From Elysia chlorotica (Eukaryota > Mollusca > Gastropoda > Plakobranchidae), in assembly GCA_003991915.1 (NCBI GenBank), contig RQTK01000354.1, positions 249,370 to 313,369 of the forward strand: 64,000 nt of DNA. The letters are read 5' to 3'. A program made the position numbers and the translations under genes. Numbering within the stretch: the first letter of the stretch is position 1; each line of letters begins with the position of its first letter. Positions 51,052 through 61,314 of this stretch are shown piece after piece. The notes beneath the pieces are model-generated. The model had not been told where the DNA came from. It ran no database searches and worked only from the letters and a program-made list of their open reading frames with translations.

Positions 51052-54000
51052 GTATGGCATGCCGTGGGTTTTAAATTAGACATGTTTTGAAGTATTCATT
51101 GATACAATAACATTTTTATGGAATTAACAACAACAACAACAACATTTGTGAAAGGTCATCGTAATCGAGACTTAATCATCTAAAAATCATTTAAAAAAAA
51201 TATAATCACCTTTCAGATAATTTTGGTGAATTTCGTGTTGCACAAAAAAAAAACACACCAGAAACTCGCTTTTTTTCCGGGGGTTTCATAAATCCTGATA
51301 GACAATAAGGCATAAATTGAATCCTTTGTGAGAAAGCTTATTTCATTATCTGCCTAGATCTCAGCGAATCTGTTATATTCTTACTTATATTATATTTATC
51401 ATCGTAAACCCAGTATGAAAAAAAAATCGAAATTATATATCATCATCGCTACGGTATTTGTCATTACTTTTAACAAAAGACAGCAAAATTTCAAATATTT
51501 TAAAACTGAAAGTGTGCCAAAATCAAATTAGTTGTGGTAAGGACCAAATTTAATTTATTATGATTTCCGGACGATAAGATGCAGAAAAAAAACGAAACAA
51601 CACTGATTTCGAATAAATTAAGTCGTTCCAAGATTCGATGTTAATTTTTTTAAAGAGCGGCGACAGTATTTCTTTTTCTCTGATAGAACGGAAGAAAAAT
51701 GGGGTCATGCATAAGTTGCTAAGTGAAAAACTTTCTCTTTCTTTTTATCTTTCTTGAATACTGCTGTAATGGCAAAATATCAAAAAAAACATATACTTCA
51801 AACATTATTGTCGAAGAAAGAGCTTTCGTGCCCCTATTTGTAACATTTTATCATAAAACACTGCTGATATACCTCACAGAAAATTACCTGCGTTTGACGT
51901 GATAATAAAAGCTCAGATGTCTGCACACAATCAATCCATAATATTAATTGCACAAAACAGTAAAAAAAAGATTATACGACGTCGTTTTTCTTTTTAAATT
52001 TTTAAACCTCAAAATTTTCTCTAAATGAACCGACACACCCATAAGCGTAAATTCTTTAACGTCGAGAAAAACAGTAACAACAACAGCAACAAAAAACAAC
52101 AAGAACAACAACAACAACAACAACAAAAACAACAAGAACAAGAACAACAACAACAGCAGCAGCAACAACAACAACAGCTTAAACAAAAAAGCTGTTACAG
52201 TATTGCTTTATCAAATTATTCTATAGAATGTTATGTCTGTATTTACATCAAACTGAAAATTAAGATACAGCGGAAAATTGATATTGTTTTATATCGGAAC
52301 AAAAAGAGATGAGTTATATGAACATTAGGTTAAGTTCAAATGAACAATCAAGGTGAAAAAACTTGTAAATTAATAATAAAAAAGTTGCTGTTCGAAAGAA
52401 AATGAGGAAAAAAGAAACAAAACTTTCTAAAAATAATTTATATCTCAAGATTAAATATACATCTTCAGAACTTTATGTTAAAGAAGATGATCTAGAATGT
52501 TTTAATTATATCTACCCGGGCTTGTCTATCATCAAGGTTTATGATATTAAGCAGATACATCTAGCCTATAGGTTTATGTCATTTCGCAGGATACGTCTAC
52601 TTTGAAGGTTTATTGTATTTCGCCCTAATTAAAAATGGCCGGTCCGCATTAGAGTGATCAACACAGAACAAATAATAATTATCACACTACCCAGACCCCC
52701 AGCAGCGAAACATGTTTACGATAAAGTGTCAAACCCTCTAGTAACGGGCCTTGAATTTACATGCAGGTTATGCACAGAGGCAGGTCATCGCATCAGCAAA
52801 ACTTTTTGCTATAAGACTCCTGGTTATCACTGCTCAGAATTCTCTTGCTATAGTGCGTTTCTATCAAACTGGAAGCAAACAATCTAGCTCAATCGACCTT
52901 AAATTTGGGGTTCCTCAGGGATCTGTCCTAGGGCCGGTTCTGTTCTCTATGTATTCACAACCATTAACTGGTATTATAGCTAAATATGAATTTAATCACC
53001 ACATGTATGCCGATGACACCCAAATGTATAAATGTTTTGATTCAACCAATATTGACTATGTAATGAATTCCTTAAATGCATATATTAATGACGTTTCCTC
53101 ATGAATGTCAGCCAACAAGTTGAAGCTTAATGAAGAGAAGACAGAAATCATGTTCGTTGGAACACCTGCTAAATTACACAAAGTAAATATCGACGAAGTA
53201 AAAATTTGTAATCAAAAGGTAACACCCGCTTTGTCTGTAAAAATCTCGGCGTTTTACTTCAAATCTCACGATGGACCCACATATTTCAAATCTACGTAAA
53301 CTATGCTATCTTGAATTAAGAAAAATTTATCAAATAAGGCCCTACCTAACGATGGACGCCACTAACAAACTTGTATGTTCACTAGTACTTTCCAGGATCG
53401 ACTACTGTAATTCATTGCTGGCAGGGCTTCCCGATTATAAATTGAATAAAATCCAACAGATTCAAAACAATGCAGCTAGACTTGTCAAGAAGGTAACAAA
53501 AAAAAAGAACACAACACACCCTTACTTCAAAATCTTCATTGGCTTCCTGTCAGCTCTAGGATAAATTATAAGCTAGCTTCTATTCTCTTTCAGTGCCAAT
53601 ATGTGTCCGACTTTCCAGAATACCTAAAAGATTTAGTCATACCCTACACACCATCTAGAGACCTACGCTCAGCTGGCAAGAACCTCCTAGTCAAACCTAG
53701 ATACAACTTAAAAACTTTCTCTAAGACTCCTGGTTATCACTGCTCAGAATTTTCTTGCTGTAGTGCGTTTTCTACCATGTGCACCCTCATAGTAATTCTT
53801 TTCTCTTGGAAATGATCCACAGCTGTTTGCGAAAACTACGTGTTCAGCACGCTCTCATCAAGCATTCTGTCAAGTACCTACTACAGCTTAGCCGGTGATC
53901 TATTCAATGAGGTTTCCAGTCCAGTGGCATGTGCCAGCAAGTCCATCAGGCTCTGCCCCAGGTACCGGGGTTTCGCCTACCACCCCGCGGCCGGACTTTG

Positions 54001-55372
54001 CGCCCCGCTGCTCTGGCTGCAGGTGGGGGCAACAGAGGGGATAACCTACGGCCTGGGTAGCCACACATGCTGGCAGCTTTTTGTCACCAGAGGGCACTGT
54101 CCACTTGGTTTTGAGGTGGGCAGTGGTAAACTTGTGAAATCTCTCTGTCACAAACATATTGCTAGAATAAAATGTATTAAAAATGAACGCGAACTTAAAA
54201 TGTGAAACTAAATTTTTTGGGCACCGTGGATATTGTGGTGTGGCCTAGCGAAAAGATGGAAGGGGAGAGCTGTATGCATTTTTCTCATAATATACATTTT
54301 CCCAATAATTTCAGACTCGATGAGGTAATGGTATTATAATTGTTGGGCAATACAGTGCATTCAGCTACTCTTTCCATTGACAAAGTACGTGGTAGGCGAG
54401 ACATTAAGGCTGACCTGAGCGCCAGCAATCGCCAACTGCTTTTCTCTTCTGCTAGCCTGACCAGGGTTATGCAACCAAATAAAACGATGAGAAAACAGAA
54501 GGTGATAGTTATCACATCAATCTAGTCCTTTAAGTTATATCTATCAATAGCGTGAAAACAAGGAGTGGGAGCAGGTACAGAAACAATTTAGAATACATCA
54601 TGTATTAAGAATAATGATATGCTCTGATATTAAAAATCAATTGTAGCTTGAATTAGCCTGAACCTCTGGGCTGCCCATTAGAGACATATGGCACCAGCTA
54701 ATTCCAAAATGTGTTGTTTTGACACATGAAACCAAAACTGATAAAATTTCTTTCAATCAGCTCAATACGAAAATTCATTCGTAGTGATCTTCGGAAAAGA
54801 TGTCACTTTACTTAAAGCGACAAAAAAAAAAGCCGACTACAAGGGTTCCGGTTTTGTAAGTACTATGATTTGTACGTTGGGGATTATACAACTGTACTCT
54901 TCTACACTAAGTCTTGTCGATCTGTCGCTGCTTTCAATGCTCCCGTCACCTTCTCCATCTTTCCCAGGCTTTTGACTACGGCGCCGAGGGTCACTTCTCA
55001 TGCCTTAGACAGATAACAACACTAATGACGTATGATGTAGCTACTGCCGAGTGTAACAGACTGGGAGGCTACCTAGCCTCGGTGAAGACGCTGGCCGAAC
55101 TGGAGATGGTACGGACTATCGCAGGCGTGACAGACTACTGGGTTGGGATGGACGATTTGGCAAGCGAAGGTGTTTATCTGTGGCAAGAGGACAACCAGAC
55201 GCTAACGTTCAACCAACAGCTGGCCGTATTTGTTACTGGGCAACCAAACAATTGGTTAGGCAGTGAAGACTGTGTGGAGTATAGAGGCGAGCTGCAAAAA
55301 CTAAACGACGTTGCATGCTGGAGCTCAATGTACGCCCTCTGTGAGGCTGCCCCGCCCAGTGGCATCTGTTGA
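50973..55372 (+). CDS. Secreted C-type lectin with Cys-rich N-terminal domain, 3 exons, 258 aa
   Basis: Exons 50973-51051, 53823-54115 and 54968-55372 total 777 nt and join in phase (1, then 0). Residues 1-24 form a hydrophobic signal peptide (FLILLSTLL). Residues 27-124 are a Cys-rich domain, PAN/apple-like by eye ([31 protein letters not shown]). Residues 125-258 are a C-type lectin domain with conserved cysteines C136, C153, C226, C241 and C249, and WVGM at 182-185. The carbohydrate loop reads QPN (216-218) where mannose binders have EPN and galactose binders have QPD. The calcium motif WND reads LND (236-238). The inferred role is extracellular glycan recognition, possibly in immunity. 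LINE fragments lie upstream and in intron 1. The link between exon 1 and exon 2 rests on phase and signal-peptide logic, not on transcripts. Confidence 0.82.
52075..52180 (+). repeat. (CAA)/(CAG) microsatellite
   Basis: CAA-rich with interspersed CAG and GAA, in lectin intron 1. Confidence 0.95.
52812..52860 (+). repeat. 49-bp direct repeat, left copy
   Basis: Begins TAAGACTCCTGGTTATCACT. It matches 53722-53770 at 47 of 49 positions and borders the reverse transcriptase fragment on its left. Confidence 0.93.
53722..53770 (+). repeat. 49-bp direct repeat, right copy
   Basis: Begins TAAGACTCCTGGTTATCACT, 910 bp after the left copy, and cuts off the reverse transcriptase reading frame. It ends about 50 bp before lectin exon 2. 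Confidence 0.93.
53823..54115 (+). CDS. Lectin exon 2, Cys-rich PAN/apple-like domain
   Basis: The acceptor is TCCACAG. It encodes residues 27-124 and ends in CPLGFE, a common lead-in to C-type lectin domains. The donor is GAG|GTGGGC, phase 0. A second possible donor 11 nt downstream (G|GTAAAC) would shift the frame and is rejected. Confidence 0.78.
54968..55372 (+). CDS. Lectin exon 3, C-type lectin domain and stop
   Basis: The acceptor is TTTCCCAG, and the exon is 134 codons plus TGA. It holds the whole [47 protein letters not shown]. It is GC-richer than its flanks. Confidence 0.9.
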   Translation, partial: AFDYGAEGHFSCLRQITTLMTYDVATAECNRLGGYLASVKTLAELEMVRTIAGVTDYWVGMDDLASEGVYLWQEDNQTLTFNQQLAVFVTGQPNNWLGSEDCVEYRGELQKLNDVACWSSMYALCEAAPPSGIC

Positions 55373-56148
55373 TGAGGCTGTTTGGCAAGAGAGATGACCT
55401 GCGATCAAATCTCTAAAGCTCAAATTCCAAGCCGTTGGCTCGATTCTCTAGTTGTTTTTTTTTAAAGAGGAGCAGTGAAAAGCTATATTACTGACACGCA
55501 ATCTATTTATGCATTTGAAATATATAGATGTCTAAAAATTAAAAATGAACACATAAAAAAAATGTCCTGTTTAACACATTCTATTCTATCTGTGTAAAAT
55601 CTATTAATTTATTACAGGTGAAACATCTTCAATTTTAAGTGCATTTGTTTTGATATGAGTCCCTATTCTTAAGTTCAACGTAATGATGTGCATTATTAAT
55701 TGATAATCGCTCATTGATTGGCAACTTGCTTTCTGGCGTTATGGTTTGTGGCAGGCCGAATGTGCTGTTAACTTTTGAGCTAATTTCTTTCCTCCTCATG
55801 GAAGATGCTTGTTTTCTAAAGTTTCTTCGTTGTTCCAAGGCAATTCGTGTCTGGTCATTATGGCATTTCACTATTGTTCTTATTACAATCACCTACGGCG
55901 TTTATATTCTTCCTGCAGATTTCTTGATCTGCTTTCATAACATTAACGCATACGATTTTTATATAACTGCATTTGATAAGCAATAAAGTAAGATAGGTAC
56001 GGGGTACTCAATAATGTCTACTGCAAACATGTCAAGACTACATACATTGCAGCTACAGAAATTCTTCTAGCAGTGTGAACTTCAGGCTCTCTATATTTTA
56101 TCATCTCTTGCACCCACAGCCTATTCATATTGATCAGGTTTCTCTCGC

Positions 56149-56442
<294 letters not shown>

Positions 56443-56819
56443 TAACTATTGCGAGTTTATTGTTAGACCGAGATGTAGGTGGTAAGCTGACCGGTAAAAC
56501 TTCCAAAATAACTAATCCTGACTTTAAATGAACTTTCCAGTATTTTTTATTTTTATTTTTGGTCTATCAATTGACGTGCATAGGCTTTATGTTTTATGCG
56601 AATCTTTGCTCTAAAGATGAACGAGTATGAATTTTTTTAAACCCTGATATTATCACTTGTCATCGACCGCTGTATATTAAGAACCCGTATCCATTAATTT
56701 TACAAGTATAGAAATATTTCAAAGCAATGGCTTTTGTTGCTACTTACTATTGTTTAAGTAATTTCAAGACTTATTGAATTCTTTGATTTTCCTAACCATC
56801 TTCACAATTTTTTTTGCTA

Positions 56820-58228
56820 CAAAAACTATGTGTGCACGCTGTGAATCTCTTCTTTTACGTTCTTTTACTGCCATACTGAGAATAGTTTGTGATTTGTTAA
56901 ATGCCAGTGATGAAGGGATGTTCTCTGTTCTCTCTCTCCTTGATCTGTCAGCTGCATTTGATACACTTGACCATAACATCATGTTAGACAGACTGAAAAT
57001 CTCCTTTGGGTTGTCTGATAAAGTTCTTGACTGGTTTAAATCCTATTTGTGTGGTCGTTCCTACACGGTCATTATTAATGGAAAACAGTCCACTCCTCAT
57101 TCTTTAGAGTTCGGAGTCCCACAGGGTTCAGTCCTTGGGCCAGTCCTGTACACAATGTACACATTTCCTTTAGGTAACATCATAAGACACCACTTGACAC
57201 CATTTCATATGTATGCTGATGACACCCAGCTTTACAAATCCACCACTCCTGATCAAATTCCATCAATGATATCAGATCTTGAGTCTTGTATTGTAGATGT
57301 TAAAGCTTGGTTAACAAGCAACAAGCTCAAAATGAATGATGAAAAAACTGAAATTGTACCATGTGCTACCACAGCAAAACTGAATTCACTAAGTGTTGAT
57401 CACATTGATATTGGTGACGAAATTGTTAATTTTTCGTGTAAGGCCAAAAATCTGGGTGTTTATTTAGATAGTTAACTGTTTTTTCCATGGAAGCCCAAAT
57501 TAATCACATTTGTAAAGTGACATATCTTGAACTTAGAAAAATTGGCCAGATTAGATCATACCTTGACCATCATGCTACCCAGAAACTTGTTTCAGCCTTT
57601 ATACTATCTAGGCTTGACTACTGTAACTCCATTCTTGCTGGCCTACCATCAGATAAATTAAATAAACTTCAGCGAATTCAGAACAGTGCTGCCAGGCTTG
57701 TCTTGAAAAAATCTAAGAGAGACCATATAACCCCCTTACTTAATGAGCTTCATTGGCTCCCAGTTAAGGCCATAATTGAGTACAAACTAGCCATTTTTTG
57801 CTTTAAAAGCCTTAATTGTAATTTTCCATCATACATATCAGACCTCCTCACTCCATACACACCCTCTAGAGCACTAAGATCAAGCAGCTCTAATTTATTA
57901 AGCACATCGAGAGTGAACTTAAATCCTATGGTGAGAGAGCATTTTCCTTCATTGGCCCAAAAGTTTGGAATTCCCTTCCTAGTGACATCAGGGAAATAAC
58001 AAAATTAGACCAGTTTAAAAGTAAACTCAAGACACATCTTTTTACAAAGCATTTTCAATCCTAGTCACCAGTGTAGATGTGGTTAAGTTATGTTTGTATT
58101 GTGTATTTTGCTTATGTTGTATTAGTTGTATGTAAGTGGGTGAATGTATTAACATTGTAAGGCGCCTAGGGCCCACATTGTGGGGAGTGGGCGCCCTATA
58201 AATGCCATTATTATTATTATTATTATTA
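56820..58228 (+). mobile_element. 5'-truncated non-LTR retrotransposon (jockey superfamily, CR1/L2-like), defective
   Basis: The reverse transcriptase is visible: [36 protein letters not shown] (about 57209-57235), LTSNKLKMNDEKTE, then LSRLDYCNSILAGLP and ARLVLKK. The frame breaks near 57475 and again near 57930. The carboxy end (VWNSLPSDIREI, LFTKHFQS) finishes at a stop near 58063. A 3' hairpin-forming GGCGCCTAGGGCCCAC...GTGGGCGCC follows and the element ends in (ATT)n at 58203-58228. The 5' part (endonuclease and ORF1) is missing, the usual result of incomplete reverse transcription. Confidence 0.88.
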
Positions 58229-59471
58229 ATACAATAAGACAGTAAAACAAAGTTTTTCATACCACATTAATTACCAGGTTTGTTTCCCTTTGTGAATATT
58301 ATAGTCATTAATTTCTGCCACAATTTTTTCGTCGTTTCGAGACAGTTTTCCCTGTTTCTTACAACATTCCATTAATGTTCTTGTCACACACAAAAAACGT
58401 TAATAATTTATGTTGTTGAAGACTTAGATGTGCAAATAAAGTTGATATACCTCTGCATTCTGTTTAACATAGTTTAAATCTTTAAGTATTAAGTATTATA
58501 ATACTTATAAGTTATGATAGCTTTTTTAGATTATGGAATCATACACCCGTCAAACCGAAAATCTGCACGATCTAATATAGCTTGTTTCAAAAAGTTTACA
58601 GTTACATGCTATGGGAGAGAAAGATGCTTACGAAAAAGAATTTGAGATAGTTCTTAGCCTAGTTCCTACTTTTAAAGCACTCTATCTATTAGAGTTATCT
58701 TCGTGCACTTTGTTCTAAATTAGATTAAGCCCTGAACCAAAATCTAAATACATTTAGTTTATTCACAATTTGATATTTTTAATTGTTTTTAAATATTAAG
58801 GGAAACATCAATGAAAACTACTTTGCTATGAATTTAACTTTTTATTCAGTGTTTGGTTTTGTGTGATATTTGTTCCTTCAATGTCTCGGTGTGGTGTATT
58901 TTTATAGTCAGCAATGAAAAAAGATGTACTGGTAAATTAGGCAGGGTGTGAACACTTATTGAATACATGTACCCACTGCAATTATCTACTTACTTTATAA
59001 CGTTTTCTAATCGGCCGCCCACTGAGCACATGGTTCAGGATTCTAATTGAAGGTTATGATAAAAATAAAAATGACACGCAGTCAGAACCAGACCAGAAAC
59101 TCCTGGCATATTGTCCAAAGTAAACAAGCAATCAACGTTTCAATGTCACATCTGTTTACAGTTGTCAATTTGTCCAAAGTAAACAAGCACATTCGGCTTT
59201 AAGTTGTACAAGCCACCTATACATAATACTACACACATTTCTTGTCTATGGCTAAAAGGAATTTTAAACAAATGTACTAAATTTATTGGATATATGCTAA
59301 TATATCCACCCAGAGAAATATGGAAAACGCTTTTAAAATTTAAATAACAAATAGAATATAGGGCAATCAATGTGCTGACAATTTTCTTCCATCTTATTAA
59401 TATGGTAACCAGCCCTTCCATTATAAATGGTGACTATTGATAAAGAAAATAGTTTAAATGTTCTGAATATA
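58229..59471. other. Non-coding stretch
   Basis: AT-rich. A 20-base segment TTGTCCAAAGTAAACAAGCA occurs twice about 57 bp apart near 59.11 and 59.17 kb. Nothing else is recognised. Confidence 0.5.
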
Positions 59472-59631
59472 CGTTTCTAGTTCTCTGAAAGTAACTTAAG
59501 CAATGAATTGGTGCCCTAAATAATTTCTGTGCCAATTATTGTCCATATATAAGTTTCTAGTTCTCTGAAAGGAACTTAAGCAATGAATTGGTGCCCTAAA
59601 CAAAATTCTGTGCCTATATTGTCCATATAGA
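59472..59631 (+). repeat. 80-bp tandem duplication
   Basis: The units 59472-59551 and 59552-59631 share GTTTCTAGTTCTCTGAAAG and AACTTAAGCAATGAATTGGT. It ends about 60 bp downstream of the terminal exon of the unrecognised gene. Confidence 0.9.
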
Positions 59632-59689
59632 AAACAGACAACTTATAATGATCAACATCGTTTAATGCAAGTTTTAGGACAAGAACATT

Positions 59690-60951
59690 TCAGCGTGGCG
59701 AAGAAAGAGACTCGTTCATTTGAGAAGCTTTTTTCGAATGAGTGTCTGGGGTAGTTGCGCCCGGGCCGGCAAAAGAGTGTTCTGTGACAGTCTGCTCTAT
59801 GTCGTGTATAAGGCTGGGTTGCAGCGAATGCACCTCCCCGAGTCGATGCCTCTTGGCTAAACGTTTGCGCACAATGACGGGTCGAGGAGGGCCAGGGTTC
59901 GGATCTTCACCAGCTGTTACGGGCGTGCCTGGTACTCTTCTTGAAGACAAATCAGATTTGTCGTGATCCAAAGTCAAAGCTTCAAACGTTTTAGCCTTTT
60001 GAGACGATCCAATCTGGTGTGGGTATGATTTTGAAAGTCCGTTTGACCTTTCGTGCGCGCTGCGAAAAGGAATGAACGGACGTGGTATAACTCGGTAGAT
60101 CTGAGGGTTTGGTCTCCCACTCTTGTTAGAATTATTCCCCCTTCTCTGAGTATAATCTACTTCCTGCAAACGTCCCCGCATGTTGTCATTGCCCTGGGTT
60201 GGACTTGGAGCCGGTTTTACCTCCATTGACTTAAGAGTTGCCGCTCTTTTCGCCAATAAGGAAATCTTCTTGTTCTGGAGGTGACTCTGAGTGATGTGCC
60301 TAACGTTGCCATCGACTGTCCCGAGAGCTCGAATTTCACCTCGGTCATCTCCTTGGCCAGATAAACTACGGCGTTGGACGTCCGAGAGTCGTTGCAAAAA
60401 ACTCGCAGGCGTTTTCACTGCGTCCCTCGCACTGGTCATCGTTAAATCGATCCCAGCACAGCGGTTATTTGGGGTACTGTTATACCCAGGTCTGACGGAG
60501 GCTCCACCCGTAGTGCCCAGGTGGGAAGACCCTATACCTCCTACACCGCAGTCACGCCTCGCCTGGTCGCCTGGTGCTTGCTTAGTAGTGTGAGACGGCG
60601 ATGTAATTCGCGACAACGCAAGATCGCTGATGCCTTCAGAGCGAGAGACTGCGTACACGCCAGTGGTTTCACGGGGAGTTTTCTGAACGTCTAGAACTTG
60701 AATTGTTTCACGCACTTCCCCTGATAACTTATCTGGAATATTCGTGCTCAGAGTGGTCTCCCCTCGCCGCTTGTACAGCCTGGGCCTGCGCATCACGATG
60801 GCAGGAACCTGTGTCTTCAACTTCACCTCTCGCTGGGCTTGTAAAGAAACCTTTCTAATTTGATTGGAGGTAGGGTGTGGGGAAGGATTTACATCCGTTT
60901 GTTGCGATCGTTCACATTGAATACTATTTTCTTTAGGGCTGTTCGACTCAC
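59690..60951 (-). CDS. Unrecognised gene, long terminal exon
   Basis: The acceptor is TGTTTTCAG. It encodes 419 residues and then a stop. The sequence is low in hydrophobics, with repeated short basic clusters and many Ser/Thr/Pro, so it is probably disordered. Opposite-strand frames here are shadows. Confidence 0.7.
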
Positions 60952-61153
60952 CTGAAAACAGTAGAAAAATCAATATTGTTAGAAGCAATGTTCTTAGACA
61001 TAGAAAAACGCCACCAGAAAAAAAACAAAAACAACCCACGACGTCTTAATGTGGCAAAGTATCGAAAAAAGTTTATGTTAGTTTTGAAACACACGCGTTT
61101 GATTTTATACGACTACAACAACGACAACAACTACTATTACTACTATTATTACG

Positions 61154-61244
<91 letters not shown>

Positions 61245-61246
61245 TT

Positions 61247-61314
<68 letters not shown>

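Larger units (their letters stand above)
52812..53770 (+). mobile_element. Non-LTR reverse transcriptase fragment inside lectin intron 1
   Basis: Contains [29 protein letters not shown] (about 53000-53035), [34 protein letters not shown] and [15 protein letters not shown], interrupted by an in-frame TGA near 53102 and several frameshifts. It is related to, but distinct from, the copy at 56.8-58.2 kb. Both its palm start and its carboxy end are cut off by a 49-bp direct repeat. Confidence 0.85.

Noticed and set aside
55635-55986. Overlapping 85- and 90-codon frames on opposite strands
   Set aside because: No conserved wording, start context or splice partner; consistent with chance in the lectin 3' flank.
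61009-61039. Signal peptide at the start of the 449-codon frame (GCFCFFSGGVFLCL...)
   Set aside because: The hydrophobic start is the T-rich intron before the TTTTCAG acceptor at 60952; it begins with GTG, and the true exon starts at 60951.
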